Of a stretch of DNA of 64,000 bases, positions 48,601-55,961 are shown in pieces. The stretch lies in assembly GCA_000964245.1 (NCBI GenBank), contig LANB01000001.1:2384392-2448391 (forward strand), written 5' to 3'. A model generated the notes under the pieces. That model ran no database searches. It had not been told where the DNA came from and saw nothing but the letters and a program-made list of their open reading frames with translations. Within the stretch, counting starts at the first letter, position 1; the number at the start of each line of letters is the position of its first letter. Origin of the DNA: Cellvibrionaceae bacterium 1162T.S.0a.05 (lineage in GTDB: Bacteria > Pseudomonadota > Gammaproteobacteria > Pseudomonadales > Cellvibrionaceae). The position numbers and the translations under genes were made by a program.

Positions 48601-51600
48601 TGAAGACAGTTATCTCATCTCAGGCACAAGTTATGTGCGTACCTACCGCTACAATGCAGCGGGTCAACTTGAGAGATTGACCTATCCGGGTGGCCGCGAG
48701 CTGCGCTATGAATATGATGCAGTGGGTCGAGTTCGCAACCTTTATAGCAAGAAAACCCCTCAGTCGCTGGAACAGCTCATACTCAGTGGTGTGGATTACT
48801 TACCCTTTGGTCCGGTGGATAACTTCACCTACGGCAACGGTATCAAACAGCAATACACCTACGATGACAGCTATCGATTGATTAATACGCTCGCAAGTGG
48901 GGCGGTGGCGGTCATGGCCCGTGATTACACTTACGATGGAAACAGCAATATCACTGAAATCGATAGTCTGGCAGAAAACAAAAACTTTGTTTACGACGAA
49001 TTGAATCGAATAAGCCAGGCCAGTGAAAGTACACGGCAGTTTAGCTATGAATACGATGCCGTCGGGAATCGTACCGAGCGCTCCATAACAGAAAGCGGTG
49101 CCGTCAAAACAGAAACCTACAGCGTGGACATAGCAAGTAACCGCATTACGCAGCAAGATCTCGACCACTCAGGTAACACCAGCCAACGATACTTCAGCTA
49201 TGACCCACGCGGTAACCTGGTGGGTGATACACAAAGCGGCGGTCAGCAAGGTGAGGCGGTAAGTATCGAATACAACGATGCCAATCGCCCGGTGAGTGCA
49301 ACAATCAACGGGAACGTCACACACTATATTCACAACAGCCTTGGCCAGCGAACCGTCAAAACCGGCAGTAGCGGTACCGAACACTTTCACTATACAGATA
49401 ACGGCCAGTTGCTTGCCGTGAGTGATGCCAGCGGACAAATCAACCAGGAATATATTTATTTACAAGACCGACTAGTCGCCGTAGTAACAAACAATGGCAG
49501 TCCGGAAAGCGACCCGGAAATCACCATGAGTTATCCACCGGGTGATGCTGAACTGGAACAACAGATTGTCTATCCGTTTACAGCAGAAGCGCGAGATGAA
49601 AACGATGGCGATATAAGCGCACAGATTCAGTGGCAATCCTCCATTGATGGCAACCTCGGCAATGGTGCGGTATTGCAAGTGAGTGATCTGAGCGTCGGTG
49701 AGCACACAATTACAGCATCCATCACCAATAGTGCAGGTAATAGCAGCTACACAGCCGTTACCATAAACAATAGTGTTTTTAATCACCCGCCGGTGATAAC
49801 CATCACCGAACCGGCAGAGAATCAAGAGCTGACTACGGCACAAACCGCTTTCCTCGTGGCCATGGCAAGCGATGCAGAAGATGGAGATCTTTCAAATCAA
49901 ACACACTGGCATTCCGATATAGACGGCAACCTGGGCACGGGTGTGGAAGTGCGTACATTACTTTCAGAAGGAAGCCACATTCTTACTGCAAGTATTACCG
50001 ATAGTTTGGGTAAAACGGACACACAAACAATAAACATAAATGTCGTTCAGTCAAGTGATCCAGATGACCTGGATAACGATGGTCTGGATGATGCTTGGGA
50101 GGCGCAGTATTTTCCGGAAGGAAATATTGAAGCGAGGGATGATGACGATGGCGATGGATTCTCGAACTTCCATGAGTTTTTAATTGGTAGCAATCCATCT
50201 GTCAATGACAGCGCAAACCAGCTTGACCCAAACAATAAGCACAGCGCGGTAACACTAAGCAACAACAATGCAAGGGCGCAAGGAATAAATGGCACCGTTG
50301 GTCACCCTGTCAGTGCGAGTTCGCCTTTGTTGCGTGGAGGAAAATATTATTGGGAAGTTGTCCCGCTAACCGAACACGTGCTCTTGGGAATTGGCGGTGA
50401 CGTACAGTCCACAGTTCAAAATCAATATCCCGGTGTTTCAGAAAACAGTTATGGGATGCGAAGTCATGTAACTGAATCCCTTTACTACAATGCTTCATCT
50501 AATATGGCAACGCCGTTGCTGCTTAAACCAAACGACATAGCTATGGTTGCTTTTGATCCGAATGAAGGAAAGCTCTGGTTTGGTGTCAACGGTGTTTGGG
50601 ACGGTAGCCCGGTTTCAGGCCTTAACCCCGCATTTTCGGAAATTACAGGAACGCAATATCCCTTGTTATCTTTATTTTTCGGTGCAAGCGCTGAAATTAA
50701 ATTTAGTCAGGAGGAATGGTCTTACCCGGCTCCTGAAGGATACGGCCCATCCCTGAATATTGATTCGGATGGAGATCATCTTGGCGACGTATGGGAATTT
50801 GAACTTTTCGAATCTTTAAATCTACAGTCGAACGATGATCCAGATGGCGACGGCTGGACCAATTTTGAAGAAAGTTTGTTAGGAAGTAATCCCAATGATC
50901 CCGGTTCTCCGTTTTCAGACGACGAAGATGGGGACCTTTTAGCAGATCTTTGGGAAATACAAACATTTGGTTCGCTATCACAAAATGGGCTTGGTGACTT
51001 TGATAATGATGGTTTCAGTAATGCTCATGAATTTGCGATTGAATCAAACCCAAAAGTAAATGATTCGTATAATCGGTTGGATCCAACCAACAAACACGCT
51101 TATGTGAGCCTGAGTAGTGAGCATGCCTACGCTCAGGGGCAAAATGGATCAGCGGGTTATCCTGTAAGTGCAAGCTATCCGATGTTAAGGGGGAAGAAAT
51201 ATTATTGGGAGGTCAAGCCAACAACCGAGCATGTCTTGATGGGTATTGGCAGCGACGTTAATTCAACTCTGGTAAATCAGTATCCCGGAGTTTCTGAAAA
51301 AAGTTACGGAATGCGTAGCCATTTTTCTGAGCAACGTTTCTACAATTCAGCTGATTCAGTTGTGTCTTCAATGCTGGTTGAACCAAACGATACCGCTATG
51401 TTGGCATTTGACCCGGATACAGGAAGTTTATGGTTCGGTGTAAACGGGGTTTGGCAAGGTGACCCGGCCAATGGTACTGACCCGACGTTCTCTCAAGTGA
51501 GAGGCATACAATACCCGCTACTCTCTTTGTTTTTTGGCTCAAGTGCTGAAATTGTTTTTAGATCTGACCAATGGGCGTATTCAGCACCCCTGGGTTTTGA

Positions 51601-52621
51601 AGCTTCCCTGAATATCGACACCGATCAAGATCAAATGCGTGATGACTGGGAGTTACAGTATTTTGATACGCTAAGTTACTTACCGGAGAACGATTTTGAT
51701 CTGGACGGATATAGCAATTTTGAAGAGAGCTTATTGCAAACCGATCCGACAAATCCGGTCTCGCCAATCTCAAATGATGAAGACAACGATGGCATGGATG
51801 ACCTTTGGGAAATTGACACCTTCGGATCGACAGTAGTGACTGGCGACGATGACTCAGATGCTGATGGATTTACAAATGCGTATGAAATCCAGGTTGGCCT
51901 TGATCCTATTGTCGTAGACAATCTAAACACTTTGGATCCGAATAATAAAAGTAGTAATGTGAGTTTGAGTAATGGAAATCTCTTGGCTCAATCACCTCAC
52001 CACAATGTCGGTTACCCAGTGAGCGCAAAATTCCCAATGTTAAAAGGCAATAAATACTATTGGGAGGTTGCACCACTTACAGAGCACGTATTGTTAGGAA
52101 TTGGGAGCGACGTTCAGTCAACGCAGACCAATCAATACCCGGGAGTATCGCCAGGCAGCTACGGCATGCGCAGCCATAACAGTGAGCCGGGTTTTTACAA
52201 CTCAGCCGTTTTTAACGCGTCAACCTTGTTACTGCAAGCCAACGATATTGCCATGCTTGCTTACGACCCGGATGCTGGAAAACTTTGGTTCGGTGTCAAC
52301 GGGAGTTGGCAAGGTGACCCGGTATTGGCAACTGGTGAAACATTTTCAGGCATTACAGGCGATCAATTTCCGTTGTTGTCACTATTTTTTGGATCAAGTG
52401 CGGAAATACGTTTTGATCCGAATGCCTGGACATATTCTCCACCGACCGGATTCGGTGCTTCGCTGCACTACGATGTCGATGGTGATTATATGGATGATGA
52501 ATGGGAATTAAATTTCTTTGGAAATTTAAATCAGGCAGCAAACGGCGACTACGATCTCGATGGGGTAAGCAACAAAAATGAATTTGAATTCGGCACAAAC
52601 CCAACAATAGAAGGAGAATAA
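45689..52621 (+). CDS. giant secreted YD-repeat (RHS shell) protein with SPRY-like repeats, copy 1
   Basis: 2310 aa. A signal peptide (MNGLYKYVFLLVLFFSESALSQ) is best read from an ATG at 45701; 45689 is the upstream alternative, and neither has a strong ribosome binding site. Order: Cys-rich head (about 30-155), DUF6531-type start (CKTGNPIVITTGEKVQVERAD, about 160), YD repeats (about 330-1265, e.g. YTYDGAGNRLSMLDNEG), Ig-like domains (about 1272-1450), then three SPRY-like domains (about 1515-1685, 1800-1970, 2085-2255; motif KYYWEV...GIG...LWFGVNGVW). Between them are Asp-rich calcium-binding-type repeats (DLDNDGLDDAWE). The chain stops where a normal RHS protein would enter the core (after EYIYLQDRLVAVV an unrelated tail follows); the core is the next gene. 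Secretion by Sec is inferred; toxin delivery is not shown. Confidence 0.9.
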   Translation: MDHLMNGLYKYVFLLVLFFSESALSQLEKNLGVFESYEAADAANREFCASKLAESVGGGACGNFNDLWRVCRSCQVMASNYDKVNENEITISVRSFVPVQGDCSSQGMTPNAEGKCECKEPSTLEGGITNCNKECTADSPDYDFVTGQCGVPPEQKEPEQCKTGNPIVITTGEKVQVERADYQAGGALSLMFQRNYASQRAPEAEVNFYRHKVEGISARSYGGIIGSTVVSGGAITLPSAVSNNIDGLANPFTRMKWQGLLEDHAPAAGMKQWRHNYNYRLYIGDSRLQLRWVRPQGNLVSFSRSSTSENFTAANLAKFKVVETAGGDFEIHFANGLLHRYDSTGLLIRISQGAALYQTLGYDANRMLSTVTHSNGNAIQLTYFDDYYLSTVSFPGGKNITLTYDDQGNPVSITTQYTGDTGELMTLERLYHYDDPLHPYALTGITDENGERFVSWTYDQEGRAVSSTHAEGLADTVTVSFPDDLTTVTTNALGKETRYNYAIANGVKRLANVEGVATANCAAAFKNYTYYPNGKIETRTDWKGNITHYTYDSQGREITRTTAYGTPNARTVTTEWDVTHKWKAAKTTDAISETTYTYNADGKVLTHTVVDLVTTESRTTTYTYNAFGQISSVDGPRTDIADTVTYQYDTQGRFIGSQNAAGQSVAITAFDASDRPVSMMDNNGVITELAYNGQGLLASSTLVSPSGNSAENLASFYRYDNIGQLVQMTLPDDSSIFYEYDGARRLVATRNNLGERIELELDAAGNVTSESILDASANLRYQLERSYDELSRVLELRSGADTATVNYSYDVNNNPVATIDGRDYQSDQEYDELDRLKKIIDPLYNETAFAYDEKDRLTTVTDARGLQTHYQYDAFGNLLLLDSPDTGVTTYTYDGAGNRLSMLDNEGIIASYTYDNLNRLTSVSYPANPQENIVYSYDDTSNGNYGVGRLTGIVDQSGEHHYRYDFAGRLLEDSYLISGTSYVRTYRYNAAGQLERLTYPGGRELRYEYDAVGRVRNLYSKKTPQSLEQLILSGVDYLPFGPVDNFTYGNGIKQQYTYDDSYRLINTLASGAVAVMARDYTYDGNSNITEIDSLAENKNFVYDELNRISQASESTRQFSYEYDAVGNRTERSITESGAVKTETYSVDIASNRITQQDLDHSGNTSQRYFSYDPRGNLVGDTQSGGQQGEAVSIEYNDANRPVSATINGNVTHYIHNSLGQRTVKTGSSGTEHFHYTDNGQLLAVSDASGQINQEYIYLQDRLVAVVTNNGSPESDPEITMSYPPGDAELEQQIVYPFTAEARDENDGDISAQIQWQSSIDGNLGNGAVLQVSDLSVGEHTITASITNSAGNSSYTAVTINNSVFNHPPVITITEPAENQELTTAQTAFLVAMASDAEDGDLSNQTHWHSDIDGNLGTGVEVRTLLSEGSHILTASITDSLGKTDTQTININVVQSSDPDDLDNDGLDDAWEAQYFPEGNIEARDDDDGDGFSNFHEFLIGSNPSVNDSANQLDPNNKHSAVTLSNNNARAQGINGTVGHPVSASSPLLRGGKYYWEVVPLTEHVLLGIGGDVQSTVQNQYPGVSENSYGMRSHVTESLYYNASSNMATPLLLKPNDIAMVAFDPNEGKLWFGVNGVWDGSPVSGLNPAFSEITGTQYPLLSLFFGASAEIKFSQEEWSYPAPEGYGPSLNIDSDGDHLGDVWEFELFESLNLQSNDDPDGDGWTNFEESLLGSNPNDPGSPFSDDEDGDLLADLWEIQTFGSLSQNGLGDFDNDGFSNAHEFAIESNPKVNDSYNRLDPTNKHAYVSLSSEHAYAQGQNGSAGYPVSASYPMLRGKKYYWEVKPTTEHVLMGIGSDVNSTLVNQYPGVSEKSYGMRSHFSEQRFYNSADSVVSSMLVEPNDTAMLAFDPDTGSLWFGVNGVWQGDPANGTDPTFSQVRGIQYPLLSLFFGSSAEIVFRSDQWAYSAPLGFEASLNIDTDQDQMRDDWELQYFDTLSYLPENDFDLDGYSNFEESLLQTDPTNPVSPISNDEDNDGMDDLWEIDTFGSTVVTGDDDSDADGFTNAYEIQVGLDPIVVDNLNTLDPNNKSSNVSLSNGNLLAQSPHHNVGYPVSAKFPMLKGNKYYWEVAPLTEHVLLGIGSDVQSTQTNQYPGVSPGSYGMRSHNSEPGFYNSAVFNASTLLLQANDIAMLAYDPDAGKLWFGVNGSWQGDPVLATGETFSGITGDQFPLLSLFFGSSAEIRFDPNAWTYSPPTGFGASLHYDVDGDYMDDEWELNFFGNLNQAANGDYDLDGVSNKNEFEFGTNPTIEGE
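46007..49764 (+). repeat. 3.76-kb near-identical block, copy 1 (pairs with 56244-60001)
   Basis: The block encodes the conserved head end, DUF6531-like start, YD repeats and first Ig-like domain. I see only six base differences from copy 2: near 46105, 46253, 46386, 49444, 49615 and 49654; three change a residue (S/P, G/D, N/K). No difference was noticed in the roughly 3 kb between. The offset is constant at 10,237 bp. Confidence 0.9.
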
Positions 52622-52623
52622 CT

Positions 52624-53487
52624 ATGAATAATTGGAGAATAGTATTCGCTTTTGTTGTTGGGTTTATGTGTGCAAACGCTTTTGCGGGTTCGCAAATGTA
52701 TTTTGTACATAACGATCATTTGAATACACCACAGGTGTTGACCAATTCCAGCCAACAGGTGGTATGGGAGGTGCAAAGTCAATCACCCTTTGGTGAAGTG
52801 GTGGTAGATGGTGACGTTGATGGGGATGGGGAAGTTGTTGAGTTTAATTTGAGGTTTCCCGGGCAGTATTTTGATGTGGAAACAGGGACGAGTTATAACT
52901 ACTATCGGACTTATGATCCAGGTTTGGGGAGGTATGTTCAGAGTGATCCGATTGGCTTAAATGGTGGAATTAATACATACGGATATGCTTACCAAAACCC
53001 GGTGAAGTATACGGATCCAGATGGGTTAAATCCATTATTAGTAGTTGGTGCGGTAGCCAGGGCTTGTGCCAGCAATCCGGCATGCAGAACGGCAGCAGCT
53101 CGAGGCGCAGGAGCGGCATCAGCTGCTGCCGTCGCCTATGGAGCAAATAGCTATTACCAAACTGTTTATAGTCAACCTTGGGCGACAACTTCTCCTTACG
53201 ACATTGCTTATGGAAGTGATATTCACATTGGTCCCTGGCCTGGCTCTACGACTAACCCTAGTCCGGAACAGGCTGGTGATGAAGCGTCCGAAGAAATACT
53301 AGAAGAGGAGCTATGTCCTCCGGAGGGATCGGATGATCCACAGCATTGTAAGAAAATGACAAGGTTGTGTCGTTCTAAATGTCAGGCAAGGGGATCAGCC
53401 GGTTCAGGTGGACGTTATTCAGATTGGTTGGGTAAGTGTGTTTTAAGGTGTACCCAAAATTTAAATTGCTCGAATGTTGGGTTTTAA
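52624..53487 (+). CDS. separately secreted RHS-core protein with variable tip, copy 1
   Basis: 287 aa starting 2 bp after the giant gene's stop, with AAGGAG 9 nt before the ATG. It has its own signal peptide (IVFAFVVGFMCANAFA). Residues about 25-120 are the RHS core usually fused to YD repeats: MYFVHNDHLNTPQVLTN, FPGQYFDVETGTSYNYYRTY, DPGLGRYVQSDPIGL, YGYAYQNPVKYTDPDGL. After this motif the sequence is unrelated to copy 2: an Ala-rich hydrophobic stretch (about 122-165) and a Cys-rich end (CRSKCQARG ... LGKCVLRCTQN). In RHS proteins the part after DPxGL is the variable, often toxic tip; a function for this tip is not recognisable. Confidence 0.85.
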   Translation: MNNWRIVFAFVVGFMCANAFAGSQMYFVHNDHLNTPQVLTNSSQQVVWEVQSQSPFGEVVVDGDVDGDGEVVEFNLRFPGQYFDVETGTSYNYYRTYDPGLGRYVQSDPIGLNGGINTYGYAYQNPVKYTDPDGLNPLLVVGAVARACASNPACRTAAARGAGAASAAAVAYGANSYYQTVYSQPWATTSPYDIAYGSDIHIGPWPGSTTNPSPEQAGDEASEEILEEELCPPEGSDDPQHCKKMTRLCRSKCQARGSAGSGGRYSDWLGKCVLRCTQNLNCSNVGF

Positions 53488-53495
53488 GGATTTTT

Positions 53496-53720
53496 ATGAA
53501 AGAAGTTGAAGCAAAAAAAATGTTGGGATTACTAATTAGTTGTCAGCATACATTGGACGAAGTGTTGATTCTCGCGGACAAGCTTGAGATTGAGGGTGAG
53601 AAGCAAGCTATTTGCTCCGTAGTAAAAGATGTTATTGGTGAGCTTTTGACGGAGTGTATTATGCCAATTGTTAGCCAACATCCGGAACTAAACCCCTATA
53701 AAGATAATCAATCAGAATAA
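53496..53720 (+). CDS. small helical protein after the RHS tip, immunity candidate
   Basis: 74 aa from the ATG at 53496, with AAGGA upstream and 8 bp after the tip gene's stop. It is acidic and predicted all-helical (KKMLGLLISCQHTLDEVLILADKLEIEGEKQ), with no signal peptide, so cytoplasmic. I do not recognise a family. Its position fits the immunity gene of a polymorphic-toxin cassette: small, cytoplasmic, directly after the variable tip and without a counterpart in copy 2. That role is inferred from context only. Confidence 0.6.
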   Translation: MKEVEAKKMLGLLISCQHTLDEVLILADKLEIEGEKQAICSVVKDVIGELLTECIMPIVSQHPELNPYKDNQSE

Positions 53721-53952
53721 ATAGCTGATTATATTTATTAGATCAAGCTATGCTTAGACAGGTTTTTAGTTTGGAATCTTCGATTACTGTAACGATAAGC
53801 TAGTTTGCCTATCTACAATAAATATTTGTATTCGATAAAAGGTAACGCATTTATTTTTTAACGAGCTTGGTTGTGCTGGGTTATTAAACTTGATTTAGTT
53901 GTTGAAAAACAGAGTACACTCTATTTTCGAGTTGGTAAGACTGGCACAATAC

Positions 53953-54699
53953 TTAATTCAAGTGAATTATCTTTTCGTTTGTGAAGTGAGGGTTGTTTTC
54001 ACCCTTATGTCCTCGTGGATTGCATACAACTCGCCATTGTTCAATTTGGTAATCTGAGCTCGTATGTAAATGGCCATGAAGCCATAATTTTGGTCCATAT
54101 TTTTTAATGAAACCCTCCATATTTGAGGCGTAGGCCGATGCTGTCAGATCATTTCTGTATTCCTCAGAAACAGAATTGATGCTGGGAGCATGGTGTGTAA
54201 TCACAACATTCGGGAAGTTGAAGTTTTCAAGGCTTTCGCCAAGCCACTTTCTGGAGCGGTGGTGTATAACAGATAAATCCAGGGACCGTATTTTTGAATA
54301 TTCTGGTAGTTTTCTAATTTTTTTGAAGTCGTTCATTACCTGCTAGCAATGATAGCCTGCTATTTTAGGGTCACCAAAAATCTCAAAATCCGTCCATAGG
54401 GTGCAACCATGGAAGTTGATGCTATCCAGTAAGACGGATTTATTTTCGAAAACAAATATGTTGTTTTTGGTGATCTCGCCTTTGATTTTATTGATTAATT
54501 TGGGGTATGTGTTTATATAATATTCGTGGTTTCCTAGCACATAAATTATTGGTTTATCTGTAGCAAGATTTTCCAGCCACTTTATCCCTTTTACGCCTAT
54601 TTCAATATCTCCCGCAAATACAAGCACGTCTGCATTCTGGAAGGATGCTTCGTAACGTTCAAACTCCAGATGAAGGTCGCTGAATAACTGAATGTTCAT
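53953..54699 (-). pseudogene. metallophosphoesterase interrupted by an in-frame TAG
   Basis: The frame from the ATG at 54699 to the stop at 53953 is continuous except for one TAG at 54343-54345 (GYHC, stop, QVMNDF). The first part (118 aa) has the calcineurin-like metal motifs FSDLHLEF, FAGDIEIG and VLGNHEYY; the second part (from about 54336) has the remaining ones, VVITHHAPS and LHGHLHTS. All ligands of a two-metal phosphoesterase are therefore present but split. A single-base nonsense mutation is the simplest reading; suppression or a sequencing error would restore a 248-aa enzyme. It lies between the two RHS modules. Confidence 0.8.
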
Positions 54700-54819
54700 A
54701 GTATAAAAGCTGTCAAGATTGCAGAAAAACGATGTGTTTGCGGAAAAATATAAAAGCTGAATTCAATTGTGTGGAATATATTTGAGCAGAAAACCTTGCT
54801 TCCTACGAAGCACAGGATG

Positions 54820-54999
54820 TCAGGAATCGTTAACCGAAGCGTTGTTGAACTTGCTCTTTTTGCTGGGATTACGGGCTTCACGACAGGCAGCATCAATTTC
54901 AGCACGCAAGGCTTCTGCTCTTGCTTTGCTCTTTTCGCTATCTCCACAGCGTGAAAATGCCTCCGCATGTAACTTGATTGCTTCTTTCATGATATTCAT
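54820..54999 (-). CDS. small charged helical protein, unknown
   Basis: 59 aa from the ATG at 54999, with GGAG 8 nt upstream. The sequence is Ala/Glu/Lys/Arg-rich and predicted helical (EKSKARAEALRAEIDAACREARN) with two Cys. No family recognised. It lies upstream of, and on the same strand as, the broken metallophosphoesterase, about 120 bp away. Confidence 0.45.
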   Translation of the reverse strand: MNIMKEAIKLHAEAFSRCGDSEKSKARAEALRAEIDAACREARNPSKKSKFNNASVNDS

Positions 55000-55531
55000 T
55001 TTTGGCTCTCCGTTAGACAACTCCAATTTAGCGTAGAATTAGCTCCGCCATAAACTACAGGATTTTGCCTGAATCCGCAGTAGTCTTAACAACCGGGTTT
55101 CGCACAGTTTTGCGGGCTCGCAGACGAGACAACCCGCATCGTATTCACGTCTCTTTAACTTTTAGAGTAAAAAATCGTTTCGTTAAGTGTTGACGACAAT
55201 TCGTCTGACTGCCTAGCTAAATCGGCGTGCCACCATGGCCGGTTTCCGTTGTCTCCTTTGTAAAATTCATCTTCCCTTTTTGTAAATCCCTTCAAGTGAG
55301 GGGTCCGGCTAAATGACCTGCCAAGCGATTAACGGGGTCGGAGTCGGAATTGTATTCCGGATGAGTTTTTGGAATAAGTCAATCCGCTTAATTCGCCCTT
55401 CAGCGGCGTAAATTTTTTACACAAACTATAAAATCTCTCTATTGAAGCTGGTTACGCCATAGTGAGTGCTAATGCCTGCATTCACCTCAAGTATTGTTTG
55501 AATTTTCAACGCGTTTATAAAAATTACGCAA
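55000..55531. other. gene-free stretch left of the second RHS leader
   Basis: No supportable ORF. The left part may hold the promoter of the 59-aa gene. It contains a 32-bp remnant of the yebC 3' end (55353-55384). The 147 bp between that remnant and the second leader have no counterpart in copy 1. Confidence 0.5.
55353..55384 (+). repeat. remnant of the yebC 3' end
   Basis: 32 bp match 45293-45324 (the last codons and stop of yebC plus 7 bp) with two mismatches. Its offset (10,060 bp) is 156 bp smaller than that of the leader repeat, so the two copies differ by an insertion or deletion between the yebC tail and the leader. Confidence 0.8.
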
Positions 55532-55810
55532 AAATCAATCGGTCGTTTTAAGGTGATTTCTAATTTTGTAAGACATGTCTTACAAGGTTGGTTAAATTTT
55601 AGTTAATTTCAATAAAAAATACGTACGACGCTTGTTTCTACCTCCAAAGGTATATTAGTATCGACCCCATGTAAGGAAACGAGACACCTTTGCAAGGGAC
55701 ATGCAATTTAATCCCTCCTGAATATTCCTTACTTAATTAAAAATAAAAACGAATTCAAAAATAAAACTTGTTGAGAGCCTAACTGAAAAATATTGGTGTA
55801 TTGCCAAGGG
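55532..55810 (+). repeat. 279-bp leader repeat, copy 2
   Basis: Matches 45316-45594 with one difference noted (CGTGTTG/CTTGTTG near 55769). It includes the palindrome at 55566-55585. After it, 151 bp unlike copy 1 lead to the second giant gene. Confidence 0.85.
55566..55585. promoter_or_regulatory. perfect 20-bp palindrome, operator candidate (copy 2)
   Basis: The same TTGTAAGACATGTCTTACAA sequence as at 45350-45369, in the same place relative to the leader. Confidence 0.5.
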
Positions 55811-55961
55811 GATCTTTTGTTTTGGCGTTCAAGTGCATTACCTGATTTATGAAGTCTAACAATTTTTCGCTTGATAAACTCAGGCGGAACTCGATCGTAA
55901 ATGAGATATTGTAAAAAAATCGTAATAAATTAGATTAATTTAATTTGTAAAGTAAAACTCT

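Noticed and set aside
47165-49843. Antisense ORFs inside the RHS genes, identical in both copies
   Set aside because: They are identical only because the coding strand is duplicated; composition and lack of starts mark them as shadows of the YD repeats.
54696-54968. 90-codon minus-strand ORF overlapping the 59-aa gene
   Set aside because: The overlapping 59-aa frame has a better ribosome binding site and more protein-like composition; this one runs through AT-rich non-coding sequence.
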